A DNA stretch of 64,000 nucleotides from Begonia masoniana (lineage: Eukaryota; Streptophyta; Magnoliopsida; Cucurbitales; Begoniaceae), in assembly GCA_022432975.1 (NCBI GenBank), contig CM039508.1, positions 13,282,282-13,346,281 of the forward strand, read 5' to 3'. How positions within the stretch are numbered: position 1 is the first letter of the stretch; each line of letters begins with the position of its first letter. Below the pieces are notes generated by a model. The model was given only the letters and a program-made list of their open reading frames with translations. It did no database searches and was not told the origin of the DNA. The position numbers were made by a program, and so were the translations under genes. Of the stretch, positions 13,401 through 27,182 are shown piece after piece.

Positions 13401-16400
13401 AAAGAGAAGTTTCTTATACTTCATCAAACGAATTACTAAGTCTTAATTACGCGTCCATAAAGGTTTTGTGCCCTCAATACACGTCGTTCTCAGCACTTCA
13501 AGTTAAAACGTTGAATGTGAAATGAATATCTTAGGTTCTAACAACAACTCATGTAACACTCAATCTCATTTGCTTGATACGTTCAGCTTTTTTGGAACAA
13601 ATCGATCCAAGTAAATTATCTTATACTTCATCAAATGCATTACTAAGTCTTAATTACGCGTCCATAAAGATTGTTGTGCCCTCAATACACGTCGTTCTCA
13701 TCACTTCAAGCTAAAACCTTGAATGTGAAATGGATAACATTGGTTCTAACAACAACTCATGTAACACTCAATCTCATTTGCTTGATACGTTCAACTTTTT
13801 TGGAACAAATCGATCCAAGTGAAGTGTCTTATACTTCATCAAATGCATTACTAAGTCTTAATTACGCGTCCATCAAGGTTGTTGGGCTCTTAATACACGT
13901 CGTTCTCATCACTTCAAGTTAAAACGTTGAATGTGTAATGGATAACTTAGGTTCTAACAACAACTCATGTTACACTCAATCTCATTTGCTTCATACGTTA
14001 AACTTTTTTGGAACAAATCGATCCAAGTGAAGTATCTTATACTTCATCAAATGCATTGCTAAGTCTAAATTACGCGTCCACAAAGATTGTTTTGCCCTCA
14101 ATACACGTCGTTCTCATCACTTCAAGTTAAAACCTTGAATGTGAAATGGATAACTTAGTTTCTAACCACAAGTCATGTAACACTCAACCTCATTTGCCTG
14201 ATACGTTCCGCTCTTTTGGAACAAATCGATCCAAGTGAAGCATCTTATATTTCATCAAACGCATTAATAAATCTTAATTACGCGTCCATAAAGTTTGTTG
14301 GGCCCTCAATACACGTCGTTCAAATAACTTCAAGCTAAAACCTTTAATGTAAAATGGATAACTTAGTTTCTAACAACAACTCATGTAACACTCAATCTCA
14401 TTTGCTTGATACGTTCAGCTCTTTTTGAACAAATCGATCCAAGTGAAGTATCTCATGCTTCATTAAATGCATTACTAAGTCTTAATTACGCGTCCATGAA
14501 GTATTTTGTGCCCTCAATACACGTCATTCTCATCACTTCAAGTTAAAACCTTGAATGTGAAATGGATAACTTAGGTTCTAACAACAACTCATGCCACATT
14601 CAACCTCATTTACTTGATACGTTCAGCTCTTTTTGAACAAATCGATCCAAGTGAAGTATCTCATGCTTCATTAAATGCATTACTAAGTCTTAATTACGCG
14701 TCCATAAAGATTGTTGTGCCCTCAATACACATCGTTCTCATCACTTCAAGTTAAAACCTTGAATGTGAAATGGATAACTTAGGTTCTAACAACAACTCAT
14801 GTAACACTCAATCTCATTTGCTTGATACGTTCAACTTTTTTGGAACCAATCGATCCAAGTGAAGTATCTTATACTTCATCAAATGTATTACTAAGCCTTA
14901 ATTAGGCGTCCATAAAGATTGTTGTGCCCTCAATACACGTCGTTCTCATCACTTCAAGTTCAAACGTTGAATGTGAAATGGATAACTTAGGTTCTAACAA
15001 CAGCTCATGTAACACTCAATCTCATTTGCTTGATACGTTCAGCTTTTTTGGAACAAATCGATCCAAGTGAAGTATCTTATACTTCATCAAATGCATTACT
15101 AAGTCTTAATTACGCGTCCATAAAGATTGTTGTGCCCTCAATACACGTCGTTCTCATCACTTCAAGTTAAAAACTTGAATGTGAAATGGATAACTTAGTT
15201 TCTAACCACAAGTCATGTAACACTCAACCTCATTTGCTTGATACGTTCAGCTTTTTGGAACCAATCGATCCAATTGAAGTATCTTATACTTCATCAAATG
15301 CATTACTAAGTCTTAATTACGCGTCCATAAAGATTGTTGTGCCCTCAATACACATCGTTCTCATCACTTCAAGTTAAAACCTTGAATGTGAAATGGATAA
15401 CTTAGGTTCTAACAACAACTCATGTAACACTCAATCTCATATGTTTGATACGTTCAACTTTTTTGGAACCAATCGATCCAAGTGAAGTATCTTATACTTC
15501 ATCAAATCCATTACTAAGTCTTAATTACGCGTCCATCAAGGTTGTTGGGCCATCAATACACGTCGTTCTCATCACTTCAAGTTAAAAGGTTGAATGTAAA
15601 ATGGATAACATAGTTTCTAAGCACTAGTCATGTAACACTAAACCTTATTTGCTTGATACGTTCACCTCTTTTGGAACAAATCGAATGAAGTGAAGTTTCT
15701 TATACTTCATCAAGCATTACTAAGTCTTAACTACGCGTCTAGGAAGGTTATTGGGCCCTCAATACACGTCGTTCTCATTCATTTCAAGTTAAAACCTTTA
15801 ATGTGAAATGGATAACTTAGGTTCTAACCACAAGTCATGTAACAATCAACCTTATTTGCTTGATACGTTCAACTCTTTTGTAACAAATCGATCCAAGTGA
15901 AGTATCTTATACTTCGTCAAATTCATTATTAAGTCTTAATTACGCGTCCAGGAAGTTTGTTGGGCCCTCAATACACGTCGTTCTCATCAATTCAAGTTAA
16001 AACATTGAATGTGAAATGGATAACTTAGGTTCTAACAACAACTCATTTAACACTCAATTTCATTTGCTTGATACGTTCAGCTCTTTAGGAAAAAATTGAT
16101 CCAAGTGAAGTATCTTATACTTCATCAAATTCATTACTAAGTCTTAATTACTTGTCCATGAAGGTTGTTGGGCCCTCAATACACATCGTTCTCATCAATT
16201 CAAGTTAAAACGTTGAATGTGATATGGATAACTTAGTTTCTAACCACATGTCATGTAACACTCAACTTTATTTGCTTGATACATTCACCTCTTTTTGAAA
16301 AATCAATCCAAGTGAAGTTTCTCATACTCATCAAATGCATTACTAAGTTTCTATTTCGCGTCCATGAAGGTTGTTGGACCCTACATACACGTTGTTCTAT

Positions 16401-19400
16401 TCACTTCAAGCTAAAACCTTAAATGTGAAATGGATAACTTAGTTTCTAACAACAACTCATGTAACACTCAATATCATTTGCTTGATACGTTCAGCTTTTT
16501 TGTAACAAATCGATCCAAGTGAAATATCTTATACTTCATCAAATGCATTACTAAGTCTTAATTACGCGTCCATGAAGGTTGTTGGGCCCTCAATACACGT
16601 CGTTGTCATTACTTCAAGTTAAAACGTTGAATGTGAAATGGATATCTTAGGTTCTAACAACAACTCATGTAACACTCAATCTCATTTGCTTGATATGTTA
16701 AACTTTTTTGGAACCAATCGACTCAAGTGAAGTATCTTATACTTCATCAAATGCATTACTAAGTCTTAATTACACGTCCATAAAGATTGTTGTGCCCTCA
16801 AAACACGTCGTTCTCATCACTTCAAGTTAAAACCTTGAATGTGAAATGGATAACTTAGGTTCTAACAACAACACATGTAACGCTCAATCTCATATGTTTG
16901 ATACGTTCAACTTTTTTGGAACCAATCGATCCAAGTGAAGTATCTTATACTTCATCAAATGCATTACTAAGTCTTAATTACGCGTCCATGAAGGTTGTTG
17001 GGCCCTCAATACACGTCGTTCTCATCACTTCAAGTTAAAACGTTGAATGTGAAATGGATATCTTAGGTTCTAACAACAACTCATGTAACACTCAATCTCA
17101 TTTGCTTGATACGTTCAGCTTTTTTGGAACAAATCGATCCAAGTGAAGTATCTTATACTTCATCAAATGCATTACTAAGTCTTAATTACGCGTCCATAAA
17201 GATTATTGTGCCCTAAATACACGTCGTTCTCATCACTTCAAGCTAAAACCTTGAATGTGAAATGGATAACTTAGGTTCTAACAACAACTCATGTAACACT
17301 CAATCTCATTTGCTTGATACGTTCAACTTTTTTGGAACCAATCGATCCAAGTGAAGTATCTTATACTTCATCAAATGCATTACTAAGTCTTAATTACGCG
17401 TCCATAAAGATTGTTGTGCCCTCAATACACGTCGTTCTCATCACTTCATGCTAAAACCTTGAATGTGAAATGGATAACTTAGGTTCCAACAACAACTCAT
17501 GTAACACTCAATCTCATTTGCTTGATACGTTCAACCTTTTTGGAACCAATCGATCCAAGTGAAGTATCTTATACTTCATCAAATGCATTACTAAGTCTTA
17601 ATTACGCGTCCATAATGATTGTTGTGCCCTAAATACACGTCGTTCTCATCACTTCAAGCTAAAACCTTGAATGTGAAATGGATAACTTTGGTTCTAACAA
17701 CACTCTTGTAACACTCAATCTCATTTGCTTGATACGTTCAACTTTTTTGGAACCAATCGATCCAAGTGAAGTATCTTATACTTCATCAAATGCATTACTA
17801 AGTCTTAATTACGCGTCCATGAAGGTTGTTGGGCCCTCAATACACGTCGTTCTCATCACTTCAAGTTAAAACGTTGAATGTGAAATGAATATTTTAGGTT
17901 CTAACAACAACTCGTGTAACACTCAATCTTATTTGCTTGATACGTTCCTCTTTTTTGGAACAAATCGATCCAAGTGAAGTATCTTGTACTTTATCAAATG
18001 CATTACTAAGTCTTAATTACGCGTCTATAAAATTTGTTGTGTGCTCAATACACGTCGTTCTCATCACTTCAAGTTAAAACCTTGAATGTGAAATGGATAA
18101 CTTAGGTTCTAACAACAACTCATGTAACACTCAATCTCATATGCTTGATACGTTCAACTTTTTTGGAACCAATCGATCCAAGTGAAGTATCTTATACTTC
18201 ATCAAGTGCATTACTAAGTCTTAATTATACGTCCATAAAGATTGTTGTGCCCTCAATACACATCGTTCTCATCACTTCAAGTTAAAACCTTGAATGTGAA
18301 ATGGATAACTTAGGTTCTAGCAACAACTCATGTAACACTCAATCTCATTTGCTTGATACGTTCAACTTTTTTGGAACCAATCGATCCAAGTGAAGTATCT
18401 TATACTTCATCAAATGCATTACTAAGTCTTAATTACGCGTCCATAATGATTGTTGTGCCCTCAATACACGTCGTTCTCATCACTTCATGCTAAAACCTTG
18501 AATGTGAAATGGATAACTTTGGTTCTAACAACAACTCTTGTAACACTCAATCTCATTTGCTTGATACGTTCAACTTTTTTGGAACCAATCGATCCAAGTG
18601 AAGTATCTTATACTTCATCAAATGCATTACTAAGTCTTAATTACGCGTCCATGAAGGTTGTTGTGCCCTCAATACACGTCGTTCTCATCACTTCAAGTTA
18701 AAACGTTGAATGTGAAATGGATATCTTAGGTTCTAACAACAACTCATGTAACACTCAATCTCATTTGCTTGATACGTTCAGCTTTTTTGGAACAAATCGA
18801 TCCAAGTGAAGTATTTTATACTACATCAAATGCTTTAATAATTCTTATTTACGCGTCCATGAAGGTTGTTGGACCCTAAATACACCTCGTTCTATTCACT
18901 TCAAGCTAAAACCTTAAATGTGAAATGGATAACTTAGTTTCTAACAACAACTCATGTAACACTCAATATCATTTGCTTGATACGTTCAGCTTTTTTGTAA
19001 CAAATCGATCCAAGTGAAGTATCTTAAACTTCATCAAATGCATTACTAAGTCTTAATTACGCGTCCATGAAGGTTGTTGTGCCCGCAATACACATCGTTC
19101 TCATCACTTCAAGTTAAAACCTTGAATGTGAAATGGATAACTTAGGTTCTACCAACAACTCATGTAACACTCAATCTCTTTTGCTTGATACGTTCAGCTT
19201 TTTTGGAACAAATCGATCTAAGTGATGTATCTTATACTTCATCAAATGCATTACTAATTCTTAATTACGCGTCCATAAAGATTGTTGTGCCCTCAATACA
19301 CGTCGTTCTCATCACTTCAAGTTAAAACCTTGAATGTGAAATGGATAACTTAGGTTCTAACAACAACTCATGTAACACTCAATCTCATTTGCTTGATATG

Positions 19401-19847
19401 TTCAACTTTTTTGGAACCAATTGATCCAAGTGAAGTATCTTATACTTCATCAAATGCATTACTAAGTCTTAATTACGCGTCCATAAAGATTGTTGTGCCC
19501 TCAAAACACATCGTTCTCATCACTTCAAGTTAAAACCTTGAATGTGAAATGGATAACTTAGGTTCGAACAACAACTCATGTAACACTCAATCTCATTTGC
19601 TTGATAAGTTCAACTTTTTTGGAACCAATCGATCCAAGTGAAGTATCTTATACTTCATCAAATGCATTACTAAGTCTTAATTACGCGTCCATGAAGGTTG
19701 TTGGGCCCTCAATACATTTCGTTCTCATCGCTTCAAGTTAAAACGTTGAATGTGAAATGGATATCTTAGGTTCTAACAACAACTCATGTAACTCTCAATC
19801 TCATTTGCTTGATACGTTCAACTTTTTTGGAACCAATCGATCCAAGT

Positions 19848-19950
19848 AATCTTTATGGACGCGTAATTAAGACTTAGTAATGCATTTGATGAAGTATCTT
19901 ATACTTCATCAAATGCATTACTAAGTCTTAATTACGCGTCCATAAAGATT
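19848..19950. repeat. 103-bp perfect palindrome inside the satellite
   Basis: Arms 19848-19897 and 19901-19950 are exact reverse complements (50 bp each) with a 3-bp centre (CTT). The right arm is normal monomer sequence and the left arm is an inverted copy of it. The centre coincides with the dyad GAAGTATCTTATACTTC that every monomer of this variant already has. Confidence 0.95.
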
Positions 19951-22900
19951 GTTGTGCCCTCAATACACATCGTTCTCATCACTTCAAGTTAAAAACTTGA
20001 ATGTGAAATGGATAACTTATGGTCTAACAACAACTCATGTAACACTCAATCTCATTTGCTTGATACGTTCAACTTTTTTGGAACCAATCGATCCAAGTGA
20101 GGTATCATATACTTCATTAAATGCATTACTAAGTCTTAATTACGCGTCCAAGAAGGCTGTTGGGCCATCAATACACGTCGTTCTCATCACTTCAAGTTAA
20201 ACCCTTGAATGTGAAATGGATAACTTAGGTTCTAACAACAACTCATGTAACACTCAATCTCATTTGCTTGATACGTTCAACTTTTTTGGAACCAATCGAT
20301 CCAAGTGAAGTATCTTATACTTCATCAAATGCATTACTAAGTCTTAATTACGCGTCCATGAAGGTTGTTGGGCCCTCAATACACGTCGTTCTCATCGCTT
20401 CAATTTAAACCGTTGAATGTGAAATGGATATCTTAGGTTCTAACAACAACTCATGTAACACTCAATCTCATTTGCTTGATATGTTCAACTTTTTTGGAAC
20501 CAATCGATCCAAGTGAAGTATCTTATACTTCATTAAATGCATTACTAAGTCTTAATTACGCGTCCATGAAGGCTGTTGGGCTCTCAATACACGTCGTTCT
20601 TATCACTTCAGATTAAAACCTTGAATGTGAAATGGATAACTTAGGTTCTAACAACAACTCATGTAACACTCAATCTCATTTGCTTGATATGTTAAACTTT
20701 TTTGGAACCAATCGACTCAAGTGAAGTATCTTATACTTCATCAAATGCATTACTAAGTCTTAATTACGCGTCCATAAAGATTGTTGTGCCCTCAAAACAC
20801 ATCGTTCTCATCACTTCAAGTTAAAACCTTGAATGTGAAATGGATAACTTAGGTTCGAACAACAACTCATGTAACACTCAATCTCATTTGCTTGATAAGT
20901 TCAACTTTTTTGGAACCAATTGTTTCAAGTGAAGTATCTTATACATCATCAAATGCATTACTAAGTCTTAATTACGCGTCCATGAAGGTTGTTGGGCCCT
21001 CAATACACGTCGTTCTCATCGCTTCAAGTTAAAACGTTGAATGTGAAATGGATATCTTAGGTTCTTACAACAACTCATGTAACTCTCAATCTCATTTGCT
21101 TGATACGTTCAGCTTTTTTGGAACAAATCGATCCAAGTGAAGTATCTTATACTTCATTAAATGCATTACTAAGTCTTAATTACGCGTCCATAAAGACTGT
21201 TGTGCGCTAAATACACGTCAATCTCATCACTTCAAGTTAAAACCTTGAATGTGAAATGGATAACTTAGTTTCTAACCACAAGTCATGTAACACTCAACCT
21301 TATTTGCTTGATACGTTCAGCTCTTTTGGAACAAATCGATCCATGGGAAGTTACTTATACTTCATCAAACGCATTACTAAGTCTTAATTACGCATCCATG
21401 AAGGTTGTTTGGTTCTCAATACACGTCGTTCTCATCACTTCAAGTTAAAACCTTAAATGTGAAATGTATAACTTAGGTTCTAACCACAAGTCATGTAACA
21501 CTTAACCTCATTTGCTTGATACGTTCAGCTTTTTTGGAACAAATCGATCCAAGCGAAGTTTATTATACTTCATCAAACGCATTACTAAGTCTTAATTACG
21601 CGTCCATGAAGGTTGTTAGGTCCTCAATACACGTCGTTCTCATCACTTCAATTTAAAACCTTAAATGTGAAATGTATAACTTAGGTTCTAACCACAAGTC
21701 ATGTAACACTCAACCTTATTTGCTTGATACGTTCACCTCTTTTGGAACAAATCGATTGAAGTGAAGTTTCTTACACTTCATCAAACGCATTACAAAGTCT
21801 TAACTATGCGTCCACGAAGGTTATTGGGCCCTCAATACACGTCGTTCTCATCACTTCAAGTTAAAACCTTGAATGTGAAATGGATAACTTAGGTTCTAAC
21901 CACAAGTCATGTAACACTCAACCTTATTTGCTTGATACGTTCAGCTCTTTTGCAACAAATCGATTGAAGTGAAGTATCTTATACTTCATCAAATGCATTA
22001 CTAAGTCTTAATTATGCGTCCATGAAGGTTGTTGGGCCCTCAATACACGTCGTTGTCATCACTTTAAGTTAAAATGTTGAATGTGAAATGGATAACTCAG
22101 GTTCTAACAACAACTCATGTAACACTCATTCTCATTTGCTTGATACGTTGAACTTTTTTAGAACCAATCGATCCAAGTGAAGTATCTTATACTTCATCAA
22201 ATGCATTACTAAGTCTTAATTACGCGTCCATGAAGGTTGTTGGGCCCTTAATATACGTCATTCTCAACACTTCAAGCTAAAACCTTGAATGTGAAATGGA
22301 TAACTTAGTTTCTAACCACAACTCATGTAATACTCAATCTCATTTGCTTGATACGTTCAGCTTTTTTTGAACAAATCGATCTAAGTGAAGTATCTTATAC
22401 TTCATCAAATGCATTACTAAGTCTTCATTACGCGTCCATAAAGATTGTTGTGCCCTAAATACGAGTCATTCTCTTTACTTCAAGTTAAAAGGTTGAATGT
22501 GAAATGGATAACTTAGTTTCTAACCACAAGTCATGTAACACTCAACCTCATTTGCTTGATACGTTCAGCTCTTTTGGAACAAATCGATCCAAGTGAAGTT
22601 TCTTATATTTCAACAAACGCATTACTAAGTCTATAAATTACGCGTCCAAGAAGGTTGTTGTGAACTCAATACACGTCGTTCTCATCACTTCAAGTTAAAA
22701 CCTTAAATGTGTAATGTATACTTTAGGTTCTAACCACAAGTCATGTAACACTCAACCTTATTTGCTTGATACGTTCACCTCTTTTGGAACAAATCGATCC
22801 AAGCGAAGTTTATTATACTTCATCAAACGCATTACTAAGTCTTAATTACGCGTCAATAATAGTTGTTGGGTCCTCAATACACGTCGTTCTCATCACTTCA

Positions 22901-24342
22901 AGTTAAAATCTTAACTGTTAAATGGATAACATAGGTTCTAACCACAAGTCATGTAAGACTCAACCTTATTTGCTTGATACATTCAACTCTTTTGGAACAA
23001 ATCGATTGAAGTGAAGTATCTTATACTTCATCAAACGCATTACTAAGTCTTAATTACGCGTCCATGAAGGTTGTTGGGCCCTCAATAGACGTCATTCTTA
23101 ACACATCAAGTTAAAACGTTGAATGTGAAATGGATAACTTAGGTTCTAACAACAACTCATTTAACACTCAATCTCATTTGCTTGATACGTTCAGCTCTTT
23201 TGGAACAAATTGATCCAAGTGAAGTATCTTATACTTCATCAAATGAATTACGAAGTCTTAATTACGCGTCCATGAAGGTTTTTGGGCCCTCAATACACGT
23301 CGTTCTCATCACATCAAGTTAAAACGTTGAATGTGAAATGGATAACTTAGTTTCTAACCACAAGTCATGTAACACTCAACCTTATTTGCTTGATACGTTC
23401 AACTCTTTTGGAACAAATCGATCCAAGTGAAGTTTCTCATACCTCATCAAACGCATTACTAAGTCTTAATTACGCGTCCATGAAGGTTGATGGGCCCTCA
23501 ATACACGTCGTTCTAATCATTGCAATCTAAAACCTTGAATGTGAAATGGATAACTTAGTTTCTAACCACAACTCATGTAACACTCAACTTTATTTGCTTG
23601 ATACGTTCACCTCTTTTGGAACAAATCGATCCAAGCGAAGTTTATTATACTTCATCAAACGCAATACTAAGTCTTAATTACGCGTCCATCATGTCAAGTT
23701 AAAACCTTGAATGTGAAATGGATAACTTAGGTTCTAACAACAACTCATGTAACACTCAATCTCATTTGCTTGATACGTTCAGCTTTTTTGGAAAAAATAG
23801 ATCCAAGTGAAGTATCTTATACTTCATCAAATGCATTACTAAATCTTAATTTCGCGTCCGTAAAAATTGTTGTGCCCTCAATACACGTCGTTCTCATCAC
23901 TTCAAGTTAAAACGTTAAATGTGAAATGGATAACTTAGTTTCTAACCACAAGTCATGTAACACTCAATCTCATTTGCTTGATACGTTCAGCTCTTTTGGA
24001 ACAAATCGATCCAAGCGAAGTTTATTATACTTCATCAAACGCATTACTAAGTCTTAATTACGCCTCCATGAAGGTTGTTGGGTCCTCAATACACGTCGTT
24101 CTCATCACTTGAACTTAAAATCTTGAATGTGAATTGGATAACTTAGGTTCTAACCACAAGACATGTAACACTCAACTTTATTTGCTTGATACGTTCAACT
24201 CTTTTGGAACAAATCGATTGAAGTGAAGTTTCTTATACTTCATCAAACGCATTACTAAGTCTTAATTACGCGTCCAAGAAGGTTGTTGGGCCCTCAATAC
24301 ACGTCGTTCTCATCACTTCAAGTAAAAATGTTGAATGTGAAA

Positions 24343-25628
24343 TGAATAACTTAGGTTCTAACAACAACTCATGTAACACTCAATCTCTTTTGCTTGATAC
24401 GTTCAGCTCTTTTGGAACAAATCGATCCAAGTGAAGTATCTTATACTTCATCAAATGCATTAGTAAGTCTTAATTACGCATCCATGAAGGTTGTTGGGCG
24501 CTCAATACACGTCGTTCTCATCACTTCAAGTTTAAACATTGAATGTGAAATGGATAACTTAGTTTCTAACCACAAGTCATGTAACACTCAACCTTATTTG
24601 CTTGATTCGTTCAGCTCTTTTGGAACAAATCGATCCATGTGAAGTTTCTTATACCTCATCAAACGCATTACTAAGTCTTAATTGCGTGTCCATGAAGGTT
24701 GGTGGGCCCTCAATACACGTCATTCTAATCACTTCAAGCTAAAACCTTGAATATGAAATGGATAACTTAGTTTCTAACACCAACTCATGTAACACTCAAT
24801 CTCATTTGCTTGATACGTTCAGCTTTTTTGGAACAAGTCGATCCAAGTGAAGTATCTTATACTTCACCAAATGCATTACTAAGTATTAATTCTGCCTCCG
24901 TAAAGATTGTTGTGCCCTCAACACACATCGTTCTCATCACTTCAAGCTAAAACCTTGAACTTGAAATGGATAACTTAGTTTCTAATGAATAACTTAGGTT
25001 CTAACAACAACTCATGTAACACTCAATCTCTTTTGCTTGATACGTTCAGCTCTTTTGGAACAAATCGATCCAAGTGAAGTATCTTATACTTCATCAAATG
25101 CATTAGTAAGTCTTAATTACGCGTTCATGAAGGTTGTTGGGCGCTCAATACACGTCGTTCTCATCACTTCAAGTTTAAACATTGAATGTGAAATGGATAA
25201 CTTAGTTTCTAACCACAAGTCATGTAACACTCAACCTTATTTGCTTGATTCGTTCAGCTCTTTTGGAACAAATCGATCCATGTGAAGTTTCTTATACCTC
25301 ATCAAACGCATTACTAAGTCTTAATTGCGTGTCCATGAAGGTTGGTGGGCCCTCAATACACGTCATTCTAATCACTTCAAGCTAAAACCTTGAATATGAA
25401 ATGGATAACTTAGTTTCTAACACCAACTCATGTAACACTCAATCTCATTTGCTTGATACGTTCAGCTTTTTTGGAACAAGTCGATCCAAGTGAAGTATCT
25501 TATACTTCACCAAATGCATTACTAAGTATTAATTCTGCCTCCGTAAAGATTGTTGTGCCCTCAACACACATCGTTCTCATCACTTCAAGCTAAAACCTTG
25601 AACTTGAAATGGATAACTTAGTTTCTAA
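24343..25628 (+). repeat. 643-bp tandem duplication of three satellite monomers
   Basis: 24343-24985 and 24986-25628 are near-identical (offset 643 bp, that is 3 x 208 + 19). They share rare variants such as GCGCTCAATACACG, TTGCTTGATTCG, GGTTGGTGGGCCC and AATTCTGCCTCCGT. At least one difference is visible (ACGCATCCATG versus ACGCGTTCATG). The join at about 24984 (TTTCTAATGAATAACTTAGG) is out of register with the monomer, so this was an unequal event of non-integral length and looks recent. Confidence 0.85.
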
Positions 25629-26447
25629 CCACTAGTCATGTAACACTCAACATCAAGTGAAAAACATGAATGTGAATTAAATAACTTAGGTTCTAACCAC
25701 AAGTCATGTAACACTCAACCTCATTTGCTTGATACGTTTAGCTCTTTTAGAACAAATCGATCCAAGTGAAGTATCTATACTTCATCAAACGCATTACTAA
25801 GTCTTAATTACGCGTCCATAAAGACTATTGTGCGCTCAATACACGTCGTTCTCATGACTTCGAGTTAAAACCTTGAATGTGAAATGGATAACTTAGTTTC
25901 TAAACACAAGTCATGTAACACTCAACCTCATTTGCTTGATACGTTCAGCTCTTTTAGAACAAATCGATACAAGCAAAGTTTATTATACTTCATCAAACGC
26001 ATTACTAAGTCTTAATTACGCGTCCATGAAGGTTTTTAGGGTCCTCAATACACGTCGTTCTCATCACGTCAAGTTAAAACTTTGAATGTGAAATGGATAA
26101 CTTAGGTTCTAACCACAAGTCATGTAACACTCAACCTTTTTTGCTTGATACGTTCAACTCTTTTAGAACAAATCGATTGAAGTGAAGTTTCTTATACTTC
26201 ATCAAACGCATTATTAAGTCTTAATTACGCGTCCGTGAAGGTTGTTGGGCTCTCAATACACATCGTTCTCATCACTTCAAGTTAAAACGTTGAATGTGAA
26301 ATGGATAACTTAGGTTCTAACAACAACTCTTGTAAAACTCAATCTCATTTGCTTGATACGTTCAGCTTTTTTGGAACAAATCGATCCAAGTGAAGTATCT
26401 TATACTTCATCAAATGCATTACTAAGTCTTAATTACGCGTCCATGAA

Positions 26448-27182
26448 TGATGCAAACCTCAACAAACTTGTTGTGAGACCCAACGTCAATAGATGGAATC
26501 AACTTCAGGATCGCCCAATAGTAGTTTGAAAGTGTAGTGACTGATGACCCCGTGGTTATATGACAACCAGAAACCAATAGTATCAAGAAAGGAATATTGA
26601 CCCCGTTTCTATGGAAGAGCAAGAAACCAATATTATAAGAGTTGGAAATCAAGTGGTTGCCCTTGAAATTTCTGCAAGTTCTACAGAAGAACAGTTTGGA
26701 GGAAATTCTCACAAAATAATTTTCATTCTAGTCTGTCTTACAATGAAGAACTCCCAAGTATTTATAGGCTTACAAGAATAGTCTAGAATAGGCATTAAAT
26801 AGCCTTGAAAACATGAGAAAGAACTTTGCTGCTAATATGGTCTAGGTTCAGCCTTCTTGGAAACCATCAAAACACCTTTTGGCCTTCTCTATGCCAATAT
26901 TAAATGCCTAGTGGATGTCACTTCGAAATTCCACTTTCTAGAGCCTTCTTTGCTGAATTTGTGATCCTTTGGGCCTAATCAAACTCCATTTGTATTTGTA
27001 ACACATTAATAACTTTAAAGCTCATTTCTTCCAGTGGTCTAGGTTCTTGAAATAAGTTATTTTGGACTTCTTCTTGAAGTTTCTTGGCCCGATCTCTAGT
27101 GATAGGTCCATTTGGTATATTCAGTTCCATTAAGTATTCTTCTTGGCCCAATTCATATTCAATGCCATCCTTGCCCACATCA
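26448..27182 (-). mobile_element. 3' LTR of gypsy element A
   Basis: On the minus strand it starts TGATGTGGGC at 27182 directly after the purine run GAGCGGGAGAA, and ends GGTTTGCATCA at 26448. The termini form a TGATG/CATCA inverted repeat. Length is 735 bp. A TATA-like TATAAATA lies at 26759-26766 (minus strand), followed by a leader-like region. The end abuts forward satellite (GCGTCCATGAA). The pol frame of element A runs on into the first ~70 codons of this LTR before stopping at 26975. Boundaries are inferred from terminal motifs, since the partner 5' LTR is not present. Confidence 0.75.

Larger units (their letters stand above)
2781..26447 (+). repeat. 208-bp satellite array, forward orientation (left block)
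   Basis: Head-to-tail monomers of about 208 bp, measured from successive GTCCAT(G/A)AAG motifs at 2873, 3081 and 3289; about 114 monomers. Recurrent blocks in order: CTTCAAGTTAAAAC, GTGAAATGGATAACTTAG, TCATGTAACACTCAA, TTGCTTGATACGTTCAGC, GGAACAAATCGATCCAAG, GAAGTATCTTATACTTC, GCATTACTAAGTCTTAATTA, CGCGTCCAT, CAATACACGTCGTTCTCATCA. Sub-variants alternate irregularly (AAAGATTGTTGTG or GAAGGTTGTTGGG; ACCAATCG common at about 14.8-20.8 kb). Two internal dyads can be seen: GAAGTATCTTATACTTC and TTCAAGTTAAAACCTTGAA. Monomer length is 1 modulo 3, so frames rotate and only short chance ORFs occur. It contains no genes beyond the inserts listed separately. Confidence 0.97.

Noticed and set aside
2781..26447. 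Many 60-96-codon ORFs with similar peptides across the satellite (also in the reverse blocks)
   Set aside because: They are the same monomer read in one frame; monomer length is 1 modulo 3, stops recur each unit, and indels break them freely. No coding signal.
26422..26712. 96-codon minus-strand ORF at the end of element A's LTR
   Set aside because: It spans the LTR end and continues into satellite, so it is a chance frame.
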